DNA of 64,000 bases from Tenodera sinensis (Eukaryota; Arthropoda; Insecta; Mantodea; Mantidae). The notes beneath the pieces are model-generated. The model saw only the letters and a list, made by a program, of their open reading frames with translations. It made no database searches and was not told the DNA's origin. Positions within the stretch are counted from its first letter, which is position 1, and each line of letters opens with the position of its first letter. Of the stretch, positions 50,039 through 59,894 are shown in pieces. The position numbers were made by a program, and so were the translations under genes. The stretch is from positions 209,857,636 to 209,921,635 of the forward strand of contig CM060962.1 of assembly GCA_030765045.1 (NCBI GenBank). Direction: 5' to 3'.

Positions 50039-51923
50039 TTGGCAAGAGGACTCAATTTCGCCCCAGCACCCAGATCCATACCGACCAAGGATTTCATCAG
50101 TGGCACTGAGCAGGCACTAATTAGTCTTCTGGCAGACATAGCTGAAGAAGTATGCACCGAAGTCAGCCTTACATTAGCAAGAGCCAAGAAACCCAGGACC
50201 AATATTTCATCTGCTGAATTTAGAGCCCTGAAAGCACTGCGACAAGACGCAACTCTAACTGTGCTTCCTGCTGACAAGGGCAATGCCACGGTTATCATGG
50301 AGACCATGGATTATCACCAGAAAATTACAAAACTACTCGAAGATCCCTCTTTCAAGGAACTGGATAAGGACCTGACGACCAAGATCACCAGAATAACTAC
50401 AAATCTCATAAAGATCTCCAGCCTAACCACTGTAGTACAGAAAAACACCATTCCACATGCAGCAGCTCCACCTAGACTCTATGGACTGCCAAAGATTCAC
50501 AAGCCTGAAGTACCCCTTCGACCCATTGTGAATGCCATAGGCTCACCTACTTACCTGCTTGCCAAACATCTTACCACTCTACTGAATCCGCTGGTGGGTG
50601 ACTGTCAACATTATGTTGCAAATTCCAGCCACTTTATCCAGAAAATTTCAGCGCTGAAAGTGGACCCGGAGGATATTTTGGTGAGCTTTGATGTGGAATC
50701 CTTGTTCACCAGAGTGCCACTAGAAGACTCACTAAGCTCTTATTCTGAACGATTTCTGGAAGACATCACCCAGCTCTTTAGACACACGCTCACTTCCACA
50801 TACTTCAATTACAACGGCCAGTTCTTCGAACAGACGGATGGTGTAGCCATGGGTTCACCGTTGTCACCTGCTATTGCCAACTTTTTCATGGAGAGCTTGG
50901 AACATACTGCCCTGGATACCACCTCAGACAAACCAAAGGCATTCTTCAGATACGTGGATGATACCTTTGTTATCTGGCCACATGGAAAGGGAAAATTTTC
51001 GCCTTCTTAGACCACCTCAACAACCTACATGCAAACATCAAGTTTACCGTGGAAGTTGAGAACGATGGCTCACTTCCCTTCCTAGATGTTCTGGCCTACA
51101 AGAAGCCAGACGGCAGCCTAGGTCACATGGTATACAGGAAACCCACACACACACCAACTGCTACTTGGATGCCTCCAGTCACCACCATCCTACTCAAAAG
51201 AAGACAGTTACCTCCACTTTGTTTCACCGGACTTTTGATATTGCGGATGAAGACCACATTAACCAAGAACTTAAATACCTACGAGACACCTTGCTAAAAA
51301 ACGGATGCAGTGATAATGGCATCAAGAAGGCACGCAAGAAGGTTGAAAACAATCGCAACAACCCCCAACGCCTCACTCAAAGGATGGATAGCTGGCCGAA
51401 TGAAGCCTACATACCGTTCAACAGTTCCGTCTCAAACAAGATCTCCCGCATACTCGCTAGGTATAACATCAAGACTTTCTTCACGCCTCCAAAGAAGATC
51501 CAAGAATACCTTAGGCCGGTAAAAGAACCACTTCAGCTCAAGGTCCCAGGAGTGTACAGGATTCCTTGCGAATGTGGTAAAGTGTATGTAGGCCAAACAG
51601 GACGCACAATAGAAGAAAGGTGTAAAGAACATCAACGCAATATCAGGCTCCTACAACCAGATAAATCAGCAGTGGCCGAGCACTGTATAGAGTATGTCCA
51701 CAAAATAAACTTTGAAGACATCAAAGTTCTGGATCATACAGATAAATACTGGGACAGGGTCATTAAGGAAGCCATCCAAATCAAACTACATCCAAACAAT
51801 TACAACAGGGACCGCAGACTTCAACTAAGCCCTGCCTGGACAATAGCCATGAAACACATCCACAACAGCAACTACAGTGATTATGGACCAAGTACTGACC
51901 CTCAAGAAAACACTGGCCGGTGA
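50039..51923 (+). pseudogene. Penelope-like reverse transcriptase with GIY-YIG endonuclease
   Basis: Open but for two frameshifts. Part 1 (50039-51010) has no ATG at its start, so it is 5'-truncated: ARGLNFAPAPRSIPTKDFIS, VLPADKGNATVIMETMDYHQ, RLYGLPKIHKPEVPLRPIVN, LVSFDVESLFTRVPL (first Asp), GVAMGSPLSPAIANFFME and FRYVDDTFVIW, the catalytic YVDD. The shift near 50995 is in a GGGAAAATTTT run; then FLDHLNNLHANIKFTVEVEN. A second shift near 51150 is in a CACACACA run. The final part (to 51923) holds the nuclease: GVYRIPCECGKVYVGQTGRT near 51550-51610, followed by ERCKEHQRNIRL and AEHC. Penelope elements use this single protein to copy and integrate. Both shifts lie in simple runs, so the element is recent or sequencing errors contribute. 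Confidence 0.92.
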
Positions 51924-52051
51924 CAAAGATAGCCCGAAACAGCAGGGCCAATCACAAATCGTCACCCGCTCATTGGCCAGGGCAACGCAGCCCCCTCCCA
52001 CCTTACATTGTATATATATGGGGAGCGGAAAGCTAACGGTCATTTTTCATT

Positions 52052-52086
52052 CTGACGAAGGCCATAGAGTTTACAATGGCCAAAAG
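52052..52086 (+). ncRNA. Degenerate hammerhead-ribozyme-like motif in the Penelope 3' region
   Basis: CTGACGA (52052-52058), then stem II arms GGCCAT and ATGGCC, then AAAA where the conserved hammerhead core has GAAA. Penelope-like elements are known to carry hammerhead motifs in their terminal regions. The core change would probably abolish cleavage; stems I and III were not confirmed. Confidence 0.4.
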
Positions 52087-52285
52087 CTCAATGTTTTTAA
52101 ATCTCACACGGCTGATCACCCGTGAAGCTGTAATAAATAATTTAAACTTATTACAAAATTTTGAAATATAATGAACAACTTGACCTTATAGAACAAATTC
52201 TTCATGCTTAAAAATTATTTTTTAATTTTTAGTTTGGTTCGTTATAAAAGCGTGTATTTGTTAGCTTTTTAAAACTAAATTTATT

Positions 52286-53104
52286 TACTTTCTCTACAAT
52301 GTATAGTATAGTATAGTAGAGGAAGTATTGTATTCCACCCAAAAATTAGATGTCAAGATTTCACCAGAAATATACGTTTTGAGGCCTTCTGAATCCAAAA
52401 AAAAGCATGTTTAGAAAAAGCTGTGTGTGTGTCTGTGTGTGTGCGTGTGTGTGTGTGTGTGTCTGTGTGTGTCTGTGGACAGCATAACTGAAAAACGAAA
52501 AGTTGGTTGAAAACTAAAGTTTGTATTTAAGTTTAATGTCTTTCAAGGATGCGACATGAAGATTTTGAAGAAAATTCCTCCACCCTAAACTACCCTTTAC
52601 ATGCAAAATGTTTATTTTCTTGAAAAATGGCTCAAATGATTTTGATTAAAATGCCATATGTTTGAGATATTTTTTGACAAATAAAATGTATATTTTGAAT
52701 TTTCTGTCAATAGCCCACGAAGTCCTATTTACTCTGGATGACTTTTGCATAACTGGTAAAGAGATAGACCAAATCTTACTATAATAAAAAATGTAGACCT
52801 TGCTAAAACACACAATTTATGTCTAAATAATTTTTTATTTTTTTGGTAGATTGAACCATTTCGAAGATATTCCTTGTTATTTGTGTAAGTTTTGGAGAAC
52901 TTATACTTCTGTCAAATGGAACATTGCTATTCATTTTTTATATGTTAACCATGCAAAGAGAGCAGAATTTGAAAGCTTTAAATGATTTGACTATCGATCA
53001 AAGCCTAGTTTTTCTCAACTAACATGAAGAAGATAGAGGAATAAGAGATTATAAGAATGGTTAGTACAAGAGTGAAGAAAGTCATGTGAGTGCAACACAT
53101 CAGA
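52286..53104 (-). mobile_element. HINE-like repeat, copy h
   Basis: Starts TACTTTCTCTACAATGTATA with the hairpin partner AGTAGAGGAAGTATTG, and ends GTGCAACACATCAGA. Near full length, with a (TG)n run at 52424-52473 holding scattered TCTG and CGTG units. It abuts the right arm of the foldback element. Confidence 0.9.
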
Positions 53105-53272
53105 TTTTTTATTGCTAATATTATTCTTAAATTGATATACTTCAATTTACATTACATATTTCTTTTTTAGTGGAATTAAAATGGTTCTACATGAATAATG
53201 ATACAAGATTACAATTTATAACTTTTAGTATTGTAATGGGGTGTTGGTTATTTGCCTTGTCAATATTTTAAA

Positions 53273-53390
53273 ATCATTATTATGATGATGATGACGACGA
53301 CAACGACGACAATGATGATTATGATTATTCTCCTCCTCCTGCTCCTCCTCCTCCTTCTTCTTCTTCTTGTTCTCATTCTACATCTCTTAA
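53273..53390 (+). repeat. Low-complexity GAT/GAC then CTC/TTC tract
   Basis: GATGATGATGACGACGACAA, GATTATGATTATT and then TCCTCCTCCTGCTCC and TTCTTCTTCTTG runs. Apparent poly-Leu or Met/Thr frames here are artefacts. Confidence 0.9.
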
Positions 53391-53826
53391 AATCTGTCAT
53401 AAAGTTCATAGGTGTGTTTCCCAAGCTTGCTTGTTATTGTATATGGTCCTTTGTATAAAAGTTCTAACTTGTAAGTCCTTTTCTGTGAGACTTTTGAAAT
53501 TTTGCGGTCACGTACCAAAACTTTATCTCCAATTTCATATTCCCACTTATGTTTTGAACATTTTACCTTTATTTTTCTCTTTTTGGCTCTTTTCTGTATC
53601 CTTTGGAAAGATATGTAGCACATTTCTTCCTCCGTTAGCTCTTTTGATATAGAAATCATTTCAGGAAGGTTGGGAACAATCGGTTTAGGTTCCTGATTGG
53701 TCATTAATTTAACAGGTGAGAAAGAAGTTGTAATATTGGTGGTATTATTTGGTAAGTCTTCTATAATTTTGCAATGTGGTACCCATGTTACATGGTTTTT
53801 ATGGCACAGTGTGTGAAAATAAACAG
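53391..53826 (-). pseudogene. Ty3/Gypsy integrase C-terminal relic
   Basis: Minus strand: a CHKNHVTWVPHCKIIEDLPN segment, NNTTNITTSFSPVKLMTNQE (the usual NTTxHxSTGxSPxxLxTG motif), then the open frame 53387-53704 ending WEYEIGDKVLVRDRKIS and KLELLYKGPYTITSKLGKHT, the integrase C-terminal beta-barrel. Reads in one frame for about 140 codons. It is cut at 53826 by a DNA transposon; on the other side lies the protease and reverse transcriptase start of what is probably the same element. Confidence 0.85.
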
Positions 53827-56695
53827 ATATGAGGTGCTTAGAATAGCAAGGACGTATGCGCCAAAAGCTAGTTTTGAGAAAAATGCGATTAAAGTTTTAC
53901 TATGCAAATCGTATTAAAATCATCTATAAAGAGATTAAAAATTGCTTAGATGTGAATCTAATACATTAATACTGTTAATTAGGAGTTTAACATTCTATCT
54001 GGCAAATATGTAAGATTTCAGAAGGTTAATTTCATCAACAATATAATTTAAATGACGTATGCTTTCATGCATGTTATAGCCAAAACATTTACTTGTAAAG
54101 TTAGCATTCTGCAAGCAATACTTTTAACTAATATTAGTAAATATTTGTTCTAATACTAACAAACAATACTTCTAAAGTGAATAAAAAGAAGTAAGTTAAA
54201 AAGAAGTATGTTTAGCTCACCGAAGATGATTAAGCACTGGTCCAAGCTGTGCTGTGCCGTGAGGAACCAGAGTATGTTAGTAATGTAAAGTATCCTCATC
54301 CACTGCTGTCTCTTCTTCTACCTCTGGTGTGTGATCCATGGTTTCTTGATTAGTAAATGTACTGTTGAAGTATGCATGATGATTTGCGGGAATGTAAGGA
54401 AGAAGTGAGCGAAGATCTGCAAGTTTTTCTAGTGAAATAACTACAGGCTTAGTGTACTTATTCGCTAGGCTTACTGTTGAAAGATTAAAATGATGATCGT
54501 AGCTCTTCACATGTCCTTTTTGCAGATTTACGGATAAGGTTCTCTGCTATAACTAGGTTTAATGCTAAAACCCATTTTGTAGTCACTGGAGAAAATAAAA
54601 CTTTACCCTCTGAAAACTTGACACCCAGAACTTGCTGCTTTGTTATGTGATGTTGTAAAACTCCTACATCTTTAAACTGGTCTCTCTTTACCATAATGAC
54701 ATCAAAAGGATTCTTCTTTCAGCAAATTCTTATTTGTTGAGCATATTGAATCCCAGTAAACACTTCTCTTCTCCTAAGATATAATCCTATATTTCCAAAA
54801 TCACGATCACAAGGAAGATAAGAGTGGCCGGAAACCATGAAGACATGTTCAATTTTTGAGAATCGGCCTGCATGGATGTATCTAAGACAGGTTAAAACCA
54901 CATTCAAGATTTTATTCTGTCCACTGTAGTTATCGCTGAAAATGCATAAGTCTTCACTTCTGGTGGTATTTTATTTTCAATATAGTGCATTAGGCAGCTT
55001 GAAATTTCAGCAGAGCTTCGCTTTCCAATACTTTCATCCCAAAGATATGTTGAAGCTGTTCTGTCCTTTACATTGTGAATATCGAAATTGTAAGTCCATA
55101 ACTTCCTCTTATAAAATTGTATTCCCGAGTTAATTTTTGGTGTTGGAAGAACTTGTTGCATGTCTATTGCAACAGCAGAAACTGTTGGATCTATATTACC
55201 AGCCATTAGCTTTAACAGTCTTTGTGCCACCTTAGCTCTAAGTTCATGCACACTCATTTCTTGTTTTAATTTTTTATTTTCTTGGAATCGATGTCTTCTT
55301 TCATTGTCTCCAGTTGTCGCTTTGTTTTGTCATAATAGTTGCAGGTGTCAGACAGAGGAGGAGAAAATCCAAAATTAAACTCGGAATTAAAAACGTGGCG
55401 GTAAAAGGATTCAGAAACTGGAAGATCTTCAGCATGGTTTTCAACAATCCAGTCACAATAAGCGTTGTACATTGTGGATATATTTAAATCAGAGGCTAAA
55501 TATTTTCTGTGTGGACTTTTAGCTCTGCTGTAGTGGCTGGATAAGGCAGGGAAACTGTCAATGTGGGCCTTTACTTTTCTCTGTCTGATTCAGGTATTCT
55601 TCTTGTCTTTTCCTTATGACCACAATGATCTACATCAATGGTTCCAGTTCCTCTAAATTTTTCATGAGCAATACGCAGTCTCTTTTCACTCAAACCATGT
55701 ATATTAAAAAAAGCAACTGCGCCAACAGTGTAACTCTTATTTCCATGAATCACTTTATAATCCACTGTGCACAATCTACGAGAAGGTCAGTCTTTCACAT
55801 GCAATCTTTTCACATCCGCACTTGTCATTAGTTTGTTTAAATAACTATTCTGTAAGTTGTAATCCCCTATTTCCCAAAATTTTTTAAATATTTCATCAAT
55901 TTTATCTTGAACCAGTTTGTCAAAACAACCACACTGACAAGCAGGCCCTACTTCTTTTGCATTTACTACATGTTTGGTTTTTAAACTTACATATTCTTCA
56001 CCTGTATTTCTCTTCTTCTTGGCCACATGCACTTTCCAATGATTTTTCTGCACGCAGCATTTTCTGAGATGACTTATGTGCTGCGAAATAGAATCACTGT
56101 CTGTGTCACTCATAATGCTTAATAAAAGTAAATCATTAAGCTAAATACACTAAAAGTTTGTTCAATGGTATCGTTTGTAAACAACACAACTTTAAGAACA
56201 CAATACTAAACTAAACTTAAATCAAGAGTTGCAAGCCACTAAGATGTTACAGGTTTCTTTAAAAGCTACAGACTGATCTAAAATGATACTCCGTACAGGC
56301 AGGAGTACATCCAGGCAAAAACCATTTACAAAACCACAAAAATTTATAAAAGGTTAAGGAATAACAATTTATGAGGGGTAAAGGTTTGAAAATAAACAGC
56401 ACCCTCTCTTAAGTGATTTATTGCTACATTCTCTTCAAGAGCAACTGTCATAGCATAGCAGCTGGCTCCGGCCGGCAGGTTGGCTCCTATGCCTTTGCTA
56501 TTCTCGAGATTCGGCTGAAGCGCGTAAGACCTAACACCATGCTGTATTCAAATGGAGAATTCGTTCATATCCAGGGCGTATCAACTATTCACAATTAACA
56601 GACATTAAAGAGTAGGCTTCATACTATATATTGCAAGAAAAATAAAAAATTTGTACTTTGGCGCATACGCCCTTACTACTCTAAGCGCCTCATAT
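53827..56695 (-). mobile_element. DNA transposon with ~37-bp terminal inverted repeats
   Basis: Element 53831-56691. Left end GAGGTGCTTAGAATAGCAAG plus GACGTATGCGCCAAA; right end, inward, GAGGCGCTTAGAGTAGTAAG plus GGCGTATGCGCCAAA. Four differences in 35. ATAT flanks both ends (53827-53830 and 56692-56695), giving a 4-bp or TA target duplication. It holds one decayed gene on the minus strand. I cannot name its superfamily from the ends. Confidence 0.85.
54277..56113 (-). pseudogene. DUF7869-like transposon protein relic
   Basis: From 56113: MSDTDSDSISQHISHLRKCC, then CQCGCFDKLVQDKIDEIFKK and FWEIGDYNLQNSYLNKLM, a Cys-rich N-terminal domain. A TGA at 55787-55789, then VGAVAFFNIHGLSEKRL near 55700, YCDWIVENHAEDLPVSESFY, DMQQVLPTPKINSGIQFYKR near 55140, and the acidic FSDNYSGQNKILNVVLTC near 54890-54930, followed by HVFMVSGHSYLPCDRDFG, which is diagnostic of the DUF7869 domain found on many arthropod transposon proteins. 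Four frameshifts. Presumed transposase by position between TIRs; the catalytic mechanism is not known to me. Confidence 0.78.
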
Positions 56696-57690
56696 GTCCT
56701 TCAAAATTCTTCCGAGGATTTGATCTACCCCTGGTGATCTAAAATGATCTGGAAACATTAATGCATTAATGGTACGAGCATCAGTTGTCATTCTAAATTT
56801 ATTATTTTTCTTATGTACCCAACAAAGGGTATTCACAAATGGCGAGTCAGGAATTTCTATGATGTCATTTAGCATTCCATTAATTTCATCATCCACCAGT
56901 TTTCTAATTGAATTCGGAATTGGTCTACATCTGTGTGAATATGGTTTTATATCCTTCACCTTGAAGTGATGTGTATAATTGTTACATCTACCTGGCTTCC
57001 TAGAAAAGACATGCTTATTTCACATTAAAATCTTGAATAAACAATTTTGTAGTGAAATGGAAATATTGTAAGTCTCTTTAATTTTTTCATTATAATCCCT
57101 TCTATGTTAGCACCTTTGCATTACACATAATCATTTTTCATGTTTGCATTGTTCGAGGTAGCGCACGCTGTGCCACTATCCTTGCAGCTAAAACAAAATA
57201 TATTGTTGCACGTCTTAGTAGACCTAAAATCATCTAATGCTTCATTTTCATTATGAACATCAATCCTTATTACGACATTCAATTTGTTGATCAATATACT
57301 TTCAATAAAAAATATCTTATCATTTAATTCTAATTCCTTTAAGCTTCTATTTTCTTTTATGTCGCTGATTCACTCTAATAAAGGAATAATGATCTCTTCA
57401 TCATTTCCCTTAATTATTAATAACTTATTTTTGAAAACTAACACGCCACTCCAATGATAAGTATATCACTACCAATGATGATATTTGTGATAAGTCTGGG
57501 TACAACTAACACGATTATTGCACCTTTCCAGTTGTTTAATTCAATTTTTAGCATAACTTGATGACTTACTTTCTCTCTTTTCTTGCCAATAGCTACACTA
57601 CAATATACACCACAAACAGGTAAGAACTTTTGCCACCCTTTTGCAATAGCTGAAAGAGACTTTCTGCATAAACAGTTGTGGTGGATCCCT
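56696..57690 (-). pseudogene. Ty3/Gypsy protease and reverse transcriptase start, relic
   Basis: Minus strand from 57690: IDQGSTTTVYAESLSAIAKG (retropepsin DTGS position, Thr changed to Gln), LPVCGVYCSVAIGKKREKVS and VLVVPRLITNIIIGSDILI (the usual IIGxDxL). A decayed linker follows, then the reverse transcriptase start in the frame 56690-56959: RPIPNSIRKLVDDEINGMLN, IIEIPDSPFVNTLCWVHKKN, FRMTTDARTINALMFPDHFR. It stops at DQILGRILKD, exactly at the DNA transposon insertion. The rest of the reverse transcriptase and RNase H are missing from the other side. Confidence 0.85.
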
Positions 57691-57756
57691 AATCAATCGT
57701 GGCCCTTGGGTATTTATCTCTGATCTGAGATTCCCTTATGGTCTAACCGGGAAAGC

Positions 57757-57892
57757 ATGAATTGGCTGGGGAATTTAGTGTCATACTGGCAAGTTGGCCA
57801 TGGTAGCTTAGTGGTTGAAGCAGCCGCTCAATAAGCGGAAGATCCGTGGCTCAAATCCTGGCTAGGCCATTGAATTTTTCAGTCCTGATTCC
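57757..57892 (+). mobile_element. SINE family S3, 3'-truncated
   Basis: GGCTGGGGAATTTAGTGTCA, box A GTAGCTTAGTGGTTGAAGC, box B GGCTCAAATCC, then GAATTTTTCAGTCCTGATTC and CCACCTC, directly fused to HINE-like sequence at 57893. Not palindromic, unlike the S3 copies at 14036 and 61280. Confidence 0.85.
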
Positions 57893-58171
57893 ACCTCATA
57901 AATTGTGTGTTTTAACAAGATCTAAATTTTTTGTGCAGAAAGATTTTGTCTATCTCTTATGGTTTACCAGTTATGCAAAAGTCACCCAGAATGAAGAGGA
58001 CTTCAGAGGCTTTTCCTAAAGGCTTAATATACGCATTTTATATCTTAAACAAATGGTATTTTAATCAAAATCATTAAGAACTATGTTTGAGAGAAAAAAA
58101 ATTTCAAAAATTTTTCAATGTAAAGGGTAGTTTTGGTTGAAGGATTTTTTTGGAAGATGCTGAACTTAAAA

Positions 58172-59317
58172 TATGGGTCAGTCCATCTCAAAACAACCAG
58201 GAAACATGAATTACCTTATATTTTTTAAAATCAGTGATATTTTGCGTGTGTTGAACTACATTATCCAACAATTTCTGTGAAATTTCATACCTCTGCACAA
58301 AGCAGGTTTTATTATAATAAATATTAAAATATGTCATTTCACACAAAAAGTCATCTTAGAATTAAATACATCATAAATAATGTCCTTTGGGGCTGCCTCT
58401 GTAGGCAGTTGGTAGCACGCTTGCCTCTGGCGTGGAGGACCTGGGTTTGATCGCCGGTACCAGCATAGAGATTTTTCCCCCACTGGGAGGTCATGGGGTG
58501 CACTCAGCCTCGTAAGTCCCAGGGGGACCAATTGAGGAGCTACTCGATGGAGAAGTAGCGGCCCCAGGTCACAAAGGCCGCATAACTGGCCGAGAGGGCT
58601 CAGGGTGCTGACCATGTCCCACCATGCAGTACTGCACGCTACCAATTACGTCTGTAGTGGGCAGAGATGTGGGACGCAGCGGCTGGGCGGCAAGCCTTGA
58701 CCCTTCATGGGCTGTTGTGCTAGGGGTTTATTTATTTAATGTCCTTTGGAATGATAATACTTATAAATACTGTAAAGATCAGTAGCACGTGCTATTATAG
58801 CCATTGCATTATCTTCTTAAAACAGCAACTACTTCTGTAAAGTTGAAAAACCTATAATTGAATGAATAAATAAGAATATTATACATGTATACTGTACACC
58901 TGCTTAGATTATGCCACTTTAATGCTATGTATTTAGTCTAAATTAATATATTTGCTTACCTCTTTTGGAGTTATTCACTGGCACTAATTGAATGTAACCT
59001 ACACACTTTATACATGGCCATCAGTACAACTGGGTACCATGCACTGTTTAGACAAACTGCTGTGATCAGGAGTGAGTGTAGATATTATATCAGGGGGTGA
59101 AAATTACTCTCACTGCAAAGTTCTAGAATTATTTTCTCACATTTTGTTGGTGGTACCACTAGAGTGTAAACTAGTATCTCTTCCTATAAATACCACATAA
59201 ATGTAGGTATTTTTTAAAATGCAATAAATATCATCTTCAGCCTCTTTAAGGACAATCAGTTTTAATTAAAAATAAATTTTGAAGGTTTTCCACTGATTTC
59301 ATATGGAATGACCCATA
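58172..59317. mobile_element. Tc1/mariner-type MITE with TA duplication, ~785 bp plus nested SINE
   Basis: TA at 58172-58173 and 59316-59317. Inverted ends TGGGTCAGTCCAT (58174-58186) and, inward from the right, TGGGTCATTCCAT. No transposase: the interior is AT-rich and non-coding. The SINE at 58378-58749 lies inside. The TA target points to the Tc1/mariner superfamily. Confidence 0.8.
58378..58749 (+). mobile_element. tRNA-derived SINE (family S4) with 13-bp TSD
   Basis: Body 58391-58736, flanked by TAATGTCCTTTGG at 58378-58390 and 58737-58749, identical. Box A-like GTAGGCAGTTGGTAGCACGC, box B GGGTTTGATCGCC, a long GC-rich body and a TTTATTTATT tail. The GC-rich body contrasts with its AT-rich host. 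The only copy in this window. Confidence 0.93.
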
Positions 59318-59350
59318 CCACGTTTGGTATTTGACAGATTTTTATTTTTA

Positions 59351-59751
59351 AATTATGCTGTTAACAGTGGTGGCATTGTGGCCAAGTGGTTAAACTGCTT
59401 GCCTATCACCAAGGTGGCCTGGGTTTGATCCCAGGGACCCGCATGTGGTATTCATGGTGGACGAAGTGGTATCTGGGTGGGTTTTCTCTAGATTATTTGG
59501 TTTACCCTGCCACTCATTCCACTAACTACTCCATCATCACCTTCTCCATCACCTGCATTTCATATCATCCACTTACACGCATACCTGGTGCTGAGCTGAC
59601 CACCCGCTTCCAGGTCTTCACTCTATCTGGTCCATAGGTTTGTCTGCTCCCCAACAGGTGTCTGACCCTAGGCACAGGCTTGTAAGTCCTAGGTGGTGTA
59701 AGTCCTACATGCAGGGAAGATAATTAGATAAAGAATTATGCTGTTAACAGT
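59351..59751 (+). mobile_element. tRNA-derived SINE with S1-type head and a different tail, 18-bp TSD
   Basis: Body 59369-59733 between identical AATTATGCTGTTAACAGT copies (59351-59368 and 59734-59751). The head matches S1: GTGGCCAAGTGGTTAAACTG, box B GGTTTGATCCCAGGGACCCG, GGTATTCATGGTGGACGAAG. After about 59490 the sequence departs from S1 (CACTTACACGCATACC, CAGGCTTGTAAGTCCTAGG) and ends in GATAATTAGATAAAG. A chimeric or sister SINE family. Confidence 0.93.
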
Positions 59752-59894
59752 TGCATACAAATACCTTTTTCTAAAAATGCGTTTTTGGATTCAGGGGGTT
59801 TCAAAACATGTATTTCCACAGAAATCTCAGTATCAAATTTTTGGGTAGGAACAATATTTCTTCTACTTACTATGCATACATAGTAAAGAAAGTA

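Larger units (their letters stand above)
50007..52148 (+). mobile_element. Penelope-like element, 5'-truncated, 10-bp TSD
   Basis: Body 50017-52138 between two copies of AATTTAAACT (50007-50016 and 52139-52148). The pre-insertion sequence is confirmed by the other arm of the host palindrome, which has this word once. Contains a reverse transcriptase with a C-terminal GIY-YIG nuclease and a 3' region with a hammerhead-like motif. Confidence 0.88.
49672..52285. mobile_element. Palindromic foldback element split by a Penelope-like insertion
   Basis: Left arm 49672-49862 pairs with a right arm made of 49969-50016 plus 52149-52285. For example GAAGAATTTGTTCTATAA at about 49759 has its complement at about 52177-52195, and ACTAATTTATATTAACAAAA at about 49825 pairs with the stretch at 49980-50000. 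The loop is about 106 bp (49863-49968). Without the inserted Penelope the element is about 490 bp, nearly all hairpin. No coding capacity. Confidence 0.82.
57893..59894 (+). mobile_element. HINE-like repeat, copy i, carrying nested insertions
   Basis: Pieces 57893-58171, 59318-59350 and 59752-59894 together follow the family consensus (CATAAATTGTGTGTTTTAAC at the start, hairpin CTACTTACTATGCATACATA and GTAAAGAAAGTA at the end). A TA-flanked MITE interrupts at 58172 and a SINE at 59351. The 5' end is truncated at the junction with S3. Confidence 0.85.

Noticed and set aside
53252..53458. Met/Thr/Leu-rich frame
   Set aside because: Low-complexity GAT/GAC and CTC/TTC tract.
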